Positions 1 to 6,983 of a stretch of DNA of 11,551 bases are shown piece after piece; the first letter of the stretch is position 1, and each line of letters opens with the position of its first letter. The DNA comes from CAYQMF01 sp964418595. GTDB taxonomy: Bacteria > Planctomycetota > UBA1135 > UBA2386. The stretch lies in NCBI GenBank assembly GCA_964418595.1, contig CAYQMF010000165.1, forward strand, positions 1 through 11,551, read 5' to 3'. Below the pieces are notes generated by a model, which was given only the letters and a program-made list of their open reading frames with translations, made no database searches and was not told the origin of the DNA. The translations under genes and the position numbers were made by a program.

Positions 1-723
1 CCCGTCATCCTCAACCGCCACCACGAACCCCTCGACTTCACCTACCACCCCGGCTCCCCCCACGACCCCCGCGTCGTCGTCATCGCCCACGGCGTCACCT
101 CCAACAAAGACCGCCCGTACCTCCACCTCCTCTCCACCACCCTCGCCACCGCCCACATCGCCTCCCTCCGCTTCTCCTTCTCCGGCAACGGCAACTCCGG
201 CGGCCGCTACACCGACCTCACCATCACCAAGGAACTCGCCGACCTCTCCTCCATCCTCGACGCGCTCCCCCACCACCGCCCCATCGTCGCCGGCCACAGC
301 ATGGGCGCCGCCGTCGCCATCCTCCTCGCCGCCACCGACCCCCGCATCCGCGGCCTCATCTCCCTCGCCGGCATGACGCACATCCACGCCTTCATGACCC
401 GCACCTTCTCGCACCTCACCCCCGACCGCGACCACAAGCTCTCCAAGCCCTCCTGCCCGCTCACCTCCCGCTTCCTCGCCGACGCCCACCGCCACCACGA
501 CACCCTCACCGCCGCCGCCACCCTCCACATCCCGTGGCTCCTCGTCCACGGCGCCGACGACGAACTCGTTCCCCTCTCCGACGCCCACGACGCCCGCGAC
601 GCCGCCGCCAACCGCCCGACCCTCGTCACCCTCCCCGGCGCCGACCACCGCTTCACCAACCACGAACAAGCGATGGCCGACGCCGTCGTCACCTGGCTCC
701 AGTCCCTCCCCGCCACCGCCTGA
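1..723 (+). CDS. Alpha/beta hydrolase, 5'-truncated by the window edge
   Basis: The frame is open from base 1 to the TGA at 721-723 (240 codons visible), so the start lies upstream. It encodes a serine hydrolase of the alpha/beta-hydrolase fold, of the small peptidase/esterase-like type; the substrate cannot be told. Visible landmarks are an oxyanion-type HGVTSNKD stretch near codon 30-37, an FSFSGNGNSGG strand-turn near codon 59-69, and the nucleophile elbow GHSMG at codons 98-102 with Ser100. The likely acid is Asp187 in HGADDELVP, and the likely base is His216 in GADHRF. The triad is complete and no lid domain is apparent. Codon use is extreme: 57 of the first 60 codons end in C, unlike the hut genes downstream. 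Its stop lies only 8 bp from the stop of the convergent eroded locus. Fold assignment is firm; biological role is unknown. Confidence 0.88.
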   Translation, partial: PVILNRHHEPLDFTYHPGSPHDPRVVVIAHGVTSNKDRPYLHLLSTTLATAHIASLRFSFSGNGNSGGRYTDLTITKELADLSSILDALPHHRPIVAGHSMGAAVAILLAATDPRIRGLISLAGMTHIHAFMTRTFSHLTPDRDHKLSKPSCPLTSRFLADAHRHHDTLTAAATLHIPWLLVHGADDELVPLSDAHDARDAAANRPTLVTLPGADHRFTNHEQAMADAVVTWLQSLPATA

Positions 724-731
724 TCACCGCT

Positions 732-932
732 TCACTTCCCCGCCACCCGCACCTCCCCCACATCCCCCCGCTCCCCATCGCCAACCCCCACCGTCGCCAC
801 CGCCCCCGCCTCGCGCTGCGTGCTCACCCACAACCGGTACTCCCCCGCCGGCAACCCTTCGAACTCGAACCGCCCGCTCGCCCGGTCCGCCTGCCCGCGC
901 CGCTTACGCGACACACGACACCACCACGACAC
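732..932 (-). pseudogene. Remnant of a carboxypeptidase-regulatory-like domain
   Basis: This minus-strand frame runs to a TGA at 734-732. From about residue 19 it reads SGRFEFEGLPAGEYRLWV, the typical second half of a carboxypeptidase-regulatory-like (CarboxypepD_reg / SpaA-like) beta-sandwich repeat, ending in GEVRVAGK. The preceding residues (RKRRGQADRA) do not look like part of such a domain. No plausible start or signal peptide exists in this frame. The frame just upstream (the end of 904-1431) supplies a MKKLMVGVVVVSCVA signal-like segment and then stops. My reading is that a once-long secreted or membrane-anchored protein lost its middle and suffered a frameshift near 904-935. A sequencing error at the junction would give a similar picture for the frame change, but it would not restore the missing domain body. 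Confidence 0.5.
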
Positions 933-1431
933 CGACCATCAGCTTCTTCATTCCCATCACTCCCGCTCCCAACACCAGACCCCCACTCTCAGCGACGACG
1001 ACGCCGGCCCGCGCCCGCTCCACCACGACCGCACGCACCGCCGCCAACCCACGCCCCGGCAGCACCGCCACCGCGGCCCCGGCCATCCCCGCGGGCAACG
1101 CCCGCCGCAGGAGCTCGAGCCCCCGCAGCAACGGACTGCGCACCGTGGCCGGCAGAACGCGCCGCTCCGCCGCGATCGCGTGCGCGGCCTCGCCGTCTTC
1201 CAGGTGTCGGCGCAACACGCCGCGATACGGCTCCGGCAACCCCTGCACGCTCCGCGCCAGCGTCTCCTGCACGAGGTCTTCCGCCAGATCCGCGTTACCG
1301 ACGAGGTAGCGCGCCACCCGGTGCAACTCCGCCGCCCCCAGGTCGAACACTGCCGCCAGGGCGTCTGGACTGCCGGTGCGGCAGAAGCAGGCGAACAGGT
1401 CGTCGATGTCGTGAGCGTCGGGCACGTGCAT
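904..1431 (-). pseudogene. ECF sigma-factor-like ORF with an internal deletion and a fused hydrophobic tail
   Basis: The 175-residue minus-strand ORF has an ECF sigma region-2-like segment at about residues 30-60 (LHRVARYLVGNADLAEDLVQET). It is followed almost at once, at 65-112, by a region-4-like segment (LPEPYRGVLRRHLEDGEAAH, then a helix-turn-helix ending in RGLELLRRAL). ECF factors normally carry the rest of region 2 and a linker of several dozen residues between these parts, so promoter -10 recognition is probably lost. Residues 116-175 are hydrophobic and end in a signal-peptide-like MKKLMVGVVVVSCVA before TAA. The remnant of a carboxypeptidase-regulatory-like domain follows in another frame. 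Sigma-like proteins beside or fused to such domains are, from memory, common in Planctomycetota. The ATG at 1431 has GAAGG directly abutting it. A GTG at 1425 would have better spacing. I judge it decayed; a short functional regulator is less likely. Confidence 0.5.
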
Positions 1432-1523
1432 CCTTCACTGCGCGCGCCTTCGGCGTTGCGAGAAAACGCAAGCCGCAAGAGCCAGGCCACGCATGTACGC
1501 GATGGTAGCGACCCCCCTCGGGC

Positions 1524-1529
1524 TATAGT
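1524..1529 (+). promoter_or_regulatory. Possible -10 element for hutF
   Basis: TATAGT is an unusually AT-rich hexamer in this GC-rich intergenic stretch, 12 nt upstream of the hutF ATG. A transcript starting about 7 nt after it would have only a handful of untranslated bases. This fits the absence of any purine-rich Shine-Dalgarno sequence before that ATG, so hutF may be translated from a near-leaderless mRNA. No convincing -35 hexamer is seen at 16-18 nt upstream. The 110-bp gap 1432-1541 also serves as the divergent upstream region of the sigma-like ORF. Confidence 0.27.
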
Positions 1530-1541
1530 CGCGCTCCGCGC

Positions 1542-2948
1542 ATGCCCGCCTCGCGCATCTGCCTCCAGTTCGAACACCTGCACCAGCCTGAAGGCTGGCT
1601 GTCGCCCGGCTTCGTCGAGATCGACGCTGCCGGCACCATCGCCCGCATCTCGGCGGTCCGCCCGCGCGACTGGCCGGAGACCGCCCCCGCCATCCGCGGC
1701 TTCGCGATCCCGGGCATGCCGAACGTGCACAGCCACGCGTTCCAGCGGGCGATGGCCGGCTTCGCCGAACACCGCGGCCACCCGACCGACACCTTCTGGA
1801 CGTGGCGGGAGACCATGTACTCCTTCGCCAGCGCGCTCGAACCGGAAACCCTCGAAGACCTCACCGCGATGGCGTTCCTCGAGATGGTGAAGGCCGGCTA
1901 CACGAGCGTGGGCGAGTTCCACTACCTGCACCGCGACCGGAACGGCAAGCCCTACGCCGACCCGGCCGAGATGTCGTGGCGCATCTGCGCGGCCGCCGAG
2001 CGCGCCGGCCTCGGCCTCACCCTCCTGCCCGTGCTCTACCTGCACGGCGGGTTCGACACACCCCTCGAGCCGCGCCAGCGTCGCTTCGCACACGCCAGCG
2101 TCGACGAGTTCCTCGGCGTCTGTGCGCGCGTCTGCGCCACGCTCGCCGAGAAGCCCCTGCGCCACTTCGGCGTCGCGCCGCACAGCCTGCGCGCGGTGAC
2201 CCCCAACGATCTGCGCGAACTCATCGTCGGTATCGATACCTTCGCGCCGAACTCGCCGCTGCACATGCACGCCGCCGAGCAGCAGCGCGAGGTGAGCGAG
2301 TGCAAGGAACGCCTCGGCGCATCCCCGGTGGCCTACCTCCTGAGCCGCTTCCCGCTCAGCGACCGCTGGTGCCTCATCCACGCCACGCACGTCGACGACG
2401 GCGAGCGCCTCGCGCTGGCGCGCAGCGACGCCATCGTCGGCATCTGCCCTACCACGGAGGCGAACCTCGGCGACGGCCTGTTCGCCACCGGCGAGTACCT
2501 CGCGGAGGGCGGCGGCCTCGGCATCGGCAGCGACAGCAACATCGAGACCGACCCGTGCGCGGAGTTGCGCGCGCTGGAGTACGGCCAGCGCCTGCACCAC
2601 GAGACACGCAACGTCCTGGTCGGCGGCGGCGAGACCGGCAAGCACGTGGGCCGCAACCTGTGGGAGACCGCCGCCGCGGGCGGCGCCCGCGCGCTGCGCC
2701 AGCCGGTGGGCGCGCTCGTCGCCGGCCTGCGTGCCGACATCGTCGTGCTCGACGGCGACTGCGATCGGCTGGTCGGGCACGCGCGCGACACCGCCATCGA
2801 CGCCTACGTGTTCAGCGCCGGGCCGAGTGCGGTCCGCGACGTGTACGTCGCCGGGCGCTCTGTGGTGAAGGACCGCGCCCACGCGCGCGAGGACGAGATC
2901 CGCGCCAGCTACCGGCGCGCGATGCACGCGCTGCGCACGCAGGCATGA
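1542..2948 (+). CDS. hutF: Formimidoylglutamate deiminase HutF
   Basis: The 468-aa protein is an amidohydrolase-superfamily enzyme. It hydrolyses N-formimino-L-glutamate to N-formyl-L-glutamate plus ammonia, the fourth step of the five-step histidine utilisation route, in the cytoplasm. The metal-binding His pair lies in the NVHSHAFQR motif (His63, His65). Other active-site signatures are APHSLRAV (His214), HMHAAEQ (His241/His243 and Glu246), LIHATH (His280) and GSDSN (Asp331). FWTWRETMY (residues 85-93) and GEFHYLH (124-130) are highly characteristic of HutF rather than guanine deaminase or other relatives. The length matches the family. The ATG at 1542 fits the usual N-terminus but lacks a Shine-Dalgarno sequence. 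The stop overlaps the hutG start (ATGA), so the two are translationally coupled. hutH, hutU and hutI are not in this window. Confidence 0.96.
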   Translation: MPASRICLQFEHLHQPEGWLSPGFVEIDAAGTIARISAVRPRDWPETAPAIRGFAIPGMPNVHSHAFQRAMAGFAEHRGHPTDTFWTWRETMYSFASALEPETLEDLTAMAFLEMVKAGYTSVGEFHYLHRDRNGKPYADPAEMSWRICAAAERAGLGLTLLPVLYLHGGFDTPLEPRQRRFAHASVDEFLGVCARVCATLAEKPLRHFGVAPHSLRAVTPNDLRELIVGIDTFAPNSPLHMHAAEQQREVSECKERLGASPVAYLLSRFPLSDRWCLIHATHVDDGERLALARSDAIVGICPTTEANLGDGLFATGEYLAEGGGLGIGSDSNIETDPCAELRALEYGQRLHHETRNVLVGGGETGKHVGRNLWETAAAGGARALRQPVGALVAGLRADIVVLDGDCDRLVGHARDTAIDAYVFSAGPSAVRDVYVAGRSVVKDRAHAREDEIRASYRRAMHALRTQA

Positions 2949-3751
2949 CCGCCACGCCCTTCCACGTCCGCCCGCCGACGGCACGGCCCGTGCCGCTTCT
3001 CGTCAGCATCCCGCACACGGGCATCGAAGTGCCGGCGGAGCTGCGCACGCGCTTCGCCTCCCCACGCGTCGCCGCGCTGCCCGACACCGACTGGCACCTG
3101 CACGAGCTGTACGACTTCGTCTCCGAACTCGGTGCGACCACGATCTTCGCGCGCTACTCGCGCTACGTGATCGACCTCAACCGCCCGAGGACCCAGGCGA
3201 AGCTCTACCCGGGGCTCACCGAGACCCGCCTCGTGCCGGTCCGCACCTTCGCCGACGAGCCGATCTACCGCGAAGGTGACGAGCCGAGCGACGCGGAGAT
3301 CCAGACCCGCATCGCCACCTGCTGGCAGCCCTACCACGACCGCGTCGCCGCGGAGCTCGCGCGCCTGCGCGCGACCTTCGGCCACGCGCTCCTCTTCGAC
3401 GCGCACAGCATCATGGGCTTCGTGCCGCGCCTGCACCCCACGCCGCTGCCGGACCTCATGCTCGGCGACGTCGACGGCACGTCGTGCGCGCGCCCGCTGA
3501 GCGACGCCGTGCTCGCCGCGCTCGCCGACAGCGCCTTCACGACCCAACGCAACTTCCGCTTCAAGGGCGGCCACATCACGCGCGGCTTCGGCGACCCGAC
3601 GCACGGCGTGCACGCGCTGCAGCTCGAGATGAGCCAGCGCATCTACATGGACGAGGACCCCCCGTCGCCGCTCGACCCGACCCGCGCCGCGCGCCTGCGG
3701 CCGGTGCTGCGCGCGGCGTTGCTGGCGTTCGTGCGCAGCGCCAAGGCGTGA
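2945..3751 (+). CDS. hutG: N-formylglutamate deformylase HutG
   Basis: The 268-aa protein belongs to the N-formylglutamate amidohydrolase family. It completes histidine breakdown by releasing formate and L-glutamate from the HutF product. Family signatures are all present: SIPHTGIEVP (residues 21-30), DTDWHLHELYDF (47-58), RYVIDLNRP (73-81), FDAHSIMG (151-158, metal-ligand region), GGHITRGFG (208-216) and LQLEMSQRIYMDE (225-237). The start is the ATG inside the ATGA overlap with the hutF stop; no other in-frame ATG upstream gives this N-terminus. The pairing with hutF is the standard diagnostic of the formylglutamate branch, as opposed to direct formiminoglutamase (HutG of Bacillus type). The gene ends 65 bp before the antitoxin gene. 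Confidence 0.95.
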   Translation: MTATPFHVRPPTARPVPLLVSIPHTGIEVPAELRTRFASPRVAALPDTDWHLHELYDFVSELGATTIFARYSRYVIDLNRPRTQAKLYPGLTETRLVPVRTFADEPIYREGDEPSDAEIQTRIATCWQPYHDRVAAELARLRATFGHALLFDAHSIMGFVPRLHPTPLPDLMLGDVDGTSCARPLSDAVLAALADSAFTTQRNFRFKGGHITRGFGDPTHGVHALQLEMSQRIYMDEDPPSPLDPTRAARLRPVLRAALLAFVRSAKA

Positions 3752-3763
3752 CCGGTCTCCAGG

Positions 3764-3781
3764 GTCCCGCAGCCCCGGGAC
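3764..3781 (+). other. Small hairpin after hutG, weak terminator candidate
   Basis: A perfect 6-bp stem, GTCCCG/CGGGAC, encloses a 6-nt loop 13 nt after the hutG stop. Only two T residues follow, so it is not a convincing intrinsic terminator. It may attenuate readthrough into the toxin-antitoxin genes or be coincidental in GC-rich DNA. Confidence 0.25.
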
Positions 3782-3783
3782 TT

Positions 3784-3802
3784 GCATGCACAACGCATGC
3801 AC
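3784..3802 (+). promoter_or_regulatory. Putative antitoxin operator: paired GCATGCAC repeats
   Basis: GCATGCAC occurs at 3784-3791 and again at 3795-3802. The two start 11 bp apart, one helical turn, and each contains the palindrome GCATGC. They end 14 nt before the antitoxin ATG. VapB/FitA-type antitoxins with a ribbon-helix-helix N-terminus typically bind short paired palindromes in their own promoter. The position and helical phasing suit an autoregulatory operator. TTGCAT at 3782-3787 could be a -35 element overlapping it, but I see no clear -10. Confidence 0.5.
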
Positions 3803-3816
3803 GCGAGAGTGGGGCC

Positions 3817-4059
3817 ATGTCCACCCTGACCGCCATCATCCAGGTCCGGAACGTGCCGAAGGACGTCCACCGCGCACTCAAGGCCAAGGCCGAAGTTGCG
3901 GGCATGAGCCTGTCGGAGTTCCTCTGCCAGAAGCTCACGGAGTTCGCCCGCCAGCCGACGCTGGACGAAGTGTTGACCCGGATCCGGGCACGCGGCGCCA
4001 GCAAGGTCGCAGAGGACTCGCCGACGGCGCTGCGGCGCGAGCGCGACGGGCGGCGATGA
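3817..4059 (+). CDS. vapB: VapB/FitA-type antitoxin
   Basis: This is an 80-aa protein with a ribbon-helix-helix DNA-binding N-terminus. A beta strand (TAIIQVRNVP, residues 5-14) is followed by two helices (KDVHRALKAKAEVAG and SLSEFLCQKLTEFA) up to about residue 44. Residues 48-80 form a charged tail of the type that wraps the cognate toxin's PIN domain. It is expected to neutralise the downstream VapC and, with it, repress its own promoter through the GCATGCAC pair just upstream. The chosen ATG follows GAGAGTGGGG, a weak ribosome site, and gives the RHH domain its normal N-terminus. The stop overlaps the toxin start as ATGA. The family is clear; the exact subfamily (FitA versus VapB) is not. 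Confidence 0.85.
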   Translation: MSTLTAIIQVRNVPKDVHRALKAKAEVAGMSLSEFLCQKLTEFARQPTLDEVLTRIRARGASKVAEDSPTALRRERDGRR

Positions 4060-4451
4060 TCGTCGTCGACGCGTCCGTCGTCGTGGACCTGCTGCTCGAC
4101 CGGCCGCCGTTCGCCGATGCGATCGCGGCGCGTCTGCAGCACGAGACCGGGATCGCCGCACCCCACCTCCTGGATGCCGAGGTCGGCCAGGTGCTGCGTC
4201 GCTACGTTCGCTCCGGCGAGGTCACCGCGGCACGCGCGGCGGGTGCACTCGAGGACCTCGCGGCGCTGCCGATCCAACGCTTCCCGCACACGCCGCTGCT
4301 GCGCGAGGCGTTCGCGCTCCGCGACAACGTGACCTTCTACGACGCGGTGTATCTCGTGCTGGCAGCGGCCCTCGACGCCGCGTTCCTCACCCGCGACCGC
4401 GCGCTGGTCGGCGTCCGCAAGGCGCGGGCACGCGTCGAGTGCATCGGATGA
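4056..4451 (+). CDS. vapC: VapC-like PIN-domain ribonuclease toxin
   Basis: The 131-aa protein is a single PIN domain, expected to be a Mg-dependent endoribonuclease that cleaves tRNA or rRNA when freed from its antitoxin. The four acidic residues of the active site are visible: Asp5 in VVDAS, Glu42 in LLDAEV, Asp96 in FYDAVY and Asp114 in LTRDRAL. The toxin therefore looks catalytically intact. Length is normal for the family. The start overlaps the antitoxin stop (ATGA). Its own stop overlaps the start of the next gene by another ATGA, so the toxin gene is wired translationally to the glycosyltransferase-like gene. That is not typical of stand-alone vapBC pairs. The cellular RNA target cannot be inferred. 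Confidence 0.9.
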   Translation: MIVVDASVVVDLLLDRPPFADAIAARLQHETGIAAPHLLDAEVGQVLRRYVRSGEVTAARAAGALEDLAALPIQRFPHTPLLREAFALRDNVTFYDAVYLVLAAALDAAFLTRDRALVGVRKARARVECIG

Positions 4452-5503
4452 AGGTCCTCAAACACGCACTCTGGTCGCTCGCGTACCGGCGCTGGCGGGC
4501 ACGACCGGCGCCGGTGGCGGGCTACACGCTCCTGCTCACCGTGCCGCCGGACCTTCCCGCGTTCCTGCACCTCGCGGTCGAGACCTGTCGCCTGCAGGAT
4601 CCCACGCACCGCATCGAGACCCTCGTCATCCCCGACCAGTGGCACCCGCCCTTCCGGCACGAGTTCGAGGCCGCGGCGCGCCGTTGGCCGGAGGGCCGGC
4701 TGCGCCTCGTCGAGCCGGGGCCGCTCGCGCGCCTGCTGCGTCCCTTCCTCGCGACGCCGAGCCTCATCCATTGGCTGCAGCTCGTCGCCGGCGTCGCGGC
4801 GACGCGCACGACGCACGCGATCCTCCACGACGTCGACCTCTTCATGCTCGAAGGCGACTTCCTGCGCTCGCTGCACGAGGCCTGCCGCGACGGCGCATTC
4901 GCCTGCGTCGGCAACGCACCGCCGTGGCAGGGGGCGCCGTGGGCGAAGTTGCCGCGCTTCGCGCACGTGGTCGCGCTGTGGGAGCTGGCCTTCGACGTCG
5001 GTTGGATGACGTCGATGCCGCCCGCCGCGCTGCGCCCGCAGCACGCAGTCTTCCCGGAGGCTCGCTTCTGGTTCGAGACGACGCTGCTTGCACAGGCGCG
5101 CGCGGAGCCGACGCGGATCGCCCGCCACCGCGCCGCCGACCTCGTGCACTTCGGCTGGGTCGTGGGCTGCTACCGCACCTTCGAGCGCACGCGCGGCGCG
5201 TTCGAGGACGACCGCTTCCGCCTGCTGCTGATCCGCCTGCTGACCGACGCGTTCGCGCCGGACGCTCCACCCTCCGCGATTCCGCCGCACGCAGACCTCG
5301 TGCGCGGCCTCACCGACCCGACGGCGCGCGTGTGCTACGGCGCCGCCGCCCGCGGCAACTGGCCGGAGTTCCAGGGCACGCTGCAGCGGCTGCTCGTGGC
5401 GGCGCCCTTCGCGCCCGATCGCATGGCCGCGTTGCGCGACGGCCTGCGCCCGTTCGAGGATCACTTCGGTCCGGTCGGCGCGCCGGCCGATGTGGCTCCT
5501 TGA
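4448..5503 (+). CDS. GT-A-like glycosyltransferase candidate
   Basis: This is a 351-aa protein that I do not recognise as a named family. Its N-terminal third resembles the nucleotide-binding half of a GT-A glycosyltransferase: a hydrophobic strand (GYTLLLTV, residues 25-32), a helix, a second strand (IETLVIPD, 56-63), and a DXD-type motif at residues 128-130 in ILHDVDLFML. The DXD motif in GT-A enzymes holds the metal and the sugar nucleotide. VHFGWVVG (233-240) could supply the His often seen as a third metal contact. There is no signal peptide or clear membrane segment. The ATG at 4448, inside the vapC stop overlap, is preferred to a GTG at 4439. The stop runs into the next start as TGATG. 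With an NDP-hexose 2,3-dehydratase coupled behind it, transfer of a deoxysugar is a reasonable guess. Confidence 0.6.
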   Translation: MKVLKHALWSLAYRRWRARPAPVAGYTLLLTVPPDLPAFLHLAVETCRLQDPTHRIETLVIPDQWHPPFRHEFEAAARRWPEGRLRLVEPGPLARLLRPFLATPSLIHWLQLVAGVAATRTTHAILHDVDLFMLEGDFLRSLHEACRDGAFACVGNAPPWQGAPWAKLPRFAHVVALWELAFDVGWMTSMPPAALRPQHAVFPEARFWFETTLLAQARAEPTRIARHRAADLVHFGWVVGCYRTFERTRGAFEDDRFRLLLIRLLTDAFAPDAPPSAIPPHADLVRGLTDPTARVCYGAAARGNWPEFQGTLQRLLVAAPFAPDRMAALRDGLRPFEDHFGPVGAPADVAP

Positions 5504-6909
5504 TGCGCGGCACTCCGACCGAAACCGCGGCGCGGGGTGCGACCGCGCTCACCCGCTACGTGGCGTGGCGCGACGGCCTCGTCGCCCGCAGCGGCTTCAC
5601 CTGCCGCCCGATCCCGTTCCGCGAATCGCGCGAGTGGTCGTTCCCCGACGGCTTCCTGCGCCACCGGTCCGGCGGTTTCTTCTCCGTCGGTGGACTGGCC
5701 ACGCGGGCGCGGATCCCAGAACTCGACGCCCAGCAGCAGTTGATCCTGCTGCAGCCGGAGACCGCCATCAACGGCTTCCTCTGGCGGCGCCGCGGCGGAC
5801 ACGGCGAACTGCTGTTCCAGGGCCGGATCGAACCGGGCAACTGCGAGGCGCTGCAGCTCGCGCCGACCGTGCAGAGCACGGAGGCAAACTACAAGCGCCT
5901 GCACCGCGGCGGCGCGACCGCGTTCCTGGAGTGGTTCACGGCGAAGGACGCGCCGGTGTTGTACGACGCGCTGCAGTCGGAGGAGGCCACGCGCTACTAC
6001 GGCAAGTACAACCGCAACGTCGTCGTCGACGCGTCCGCCCCGGGCGAGCTCGGGGAACTCGACCTCCCCGCTCAGTTCCGGTGGTACGGCATCGATGACC
6101 TCAGAGACCTCGTGCTGCAGAGCAACGTGGTGAACACCGACGCGCGCAGCGTGCTCGCGGGACTCGACTGGCGGTGGCTCGCCGCGGACGGCGCGCCGTT
6201 CGCCGGCCACCCGGACGGTTCGCTCGGCGCCCGCCTCCGGCAGTCGTGGACCGCGGGTCCGGCCACCGACGACGTCGACGACGCCGGGGTGCTCGCGTGG
6301 CTGCAACGGCTGCGGGTGCGTGCCTCGGTGCGCCATACGGTCCTGCCCCTGGACGCGCTCGAGGGCTGGGTGGTCGGCGACGACACCATCTCGGAGCGCG
6401 AGCGGCGACACGGCTTCTGCGTCCGCCAGTTCGCCGTGCACGCCGGCGGACGCGAAGTCGCGGCTTGGGATCAGCCCCTGATCGACAGCGACGGCGTCGG
6501 TCGGATCGTGCTCGCGTTCCAGGAACGCGCCGGCGTCCTGCGCGTGCTCGTGCGCGCGAGTCACGAGATCGGGTTCCTCGAGGGCGTGCAGGTCAGCGCG
6601 TCGTTGCTCGCGCGACCCGGCGCCGACGCCTCGGCCGACGACGCGTTCGACGCCGACCTGCGCGCGCTGCTCGCCGACCAGGACCGCTGTCGCGTGCTGC
6701 ACCGCTGCCGGCAGTCGGAAGAAGGCGGCCGCTTCTGGCGCGACGAGAACGACTACGAACTCGTCGAGCTGGATGCGGCCATCGACCTGCCGGCGGACCC
6801 GACCCGACGCTGGCTCACGCTCGCCCAGATCCGCCGCCTGATCGACGTGCCCGGGACCTTCAGCATGGAGTTCCGCGGCGCGCTGGCGCTGCTGCTGCAC
6901 TGGGTGTGA
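5503..6909 (+). CDS. NDP-hexose 2,3-dehydratase (EvaA/TylX3-like)
   Basis: The 468-aa protein has two tandem NDP-hexose 2,3-dehydratase domains, the layout and length of the family. The enzyme removes the C2 hydroxyl of NDP-4-keto-6-deoxyhexose to give a 3,4-diketo sugar, the entry to 2-deoxysugars. The first copy is canonical: IPFRESREW (37-45), RHRSGGFFSVGGL (53-65), QLILLQPE (79-86), IEPGNCEALQLAPTVQST (109-126), NYKRLHRGG (129-137) and NVVNTDARSVL (208-218). The second copy starts near residue 302 (RHGFCVRQFAV) and keeps WDQPLI, HEIGFLEGVQVSASL and YELVELD (418-424). Its terminal motif has diverged to FSMEFRGALALLL. The start is the ATG of TGATG, one base overlapping the upstream stop. 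No NDP-glucose synthase, 4,6-dehydratase, 3-ketoreductase or aminotransferase is nearby, so the substrate must come from elsewhere. Confidence 0.9.
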   Translation: MRGTPTETAARGATALTRYVAWRDGLVARSGFTCRPIPFRESREWSFPDGFLRHRSGGFFSVGGLATRARIPELDAQQQLILLQPETAINGFLWRRRGGHGELLFQGRIEPGNCEALQLAPTVQSTEANYKRLHRGGATAFLEWFTAKDAPVLYDALQSEEATRYYGKYNRNVVVDASAPGELGELDLPAQFRWYGIDDLRDLVLQSNVVNTDARSVLAGLDWRWLAADGAPFAGHPDGSLGARLRQSWTAGPATDDVDDAGVLAWLQRLRVRASVRHTVLPLDALEGWVVGDDTISERERRHGFCVRQFAVHAGGREVAAWDQPLIDSDGVGRIVLAFQERAGVLRVLVRASHEIGFLEGVQVSASLLARPGADASADDAFDADLRALLADQDRCRVLHRCRQSEEGGRFWRDENDYELVELDAAIDLPADPTRRWLTLAQIRRLIDVPGTFSMEFRGALALLLHWV

Positions 6910-6983
6910 GCGGTGCGGGCGTCAGTCGCCCCGCTCACCCCGCAGCGCGGAGGCCAGCTACGATGCTGGCCGAGGACCACACC

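Noticed and set aside
534..1890. Long plus-strand Arg/Pro-rich open frames
   Set aside because: They are low-complexity translations (runs of R, P and H) of C-rich DNA overlapping the hydrolase, the eroded sigma locus and hutF in other frames, with no recognisable fold.
957..2984. A 675-codon open frame on the minus strand
   Set aside because: It is antiparallel to hutF and the sigma-like ORF. Its translation is Arg/Ala/Val-rich without domain structure, while hutF on the other strand has all its family motifs. It is a product of GC-rich codon bias.
3764..3781. Strong intrinsic terminator after hutG
   Set aside because: The stem is only 6 bp and no T tract follows. It is listed only as a weak hairpin.
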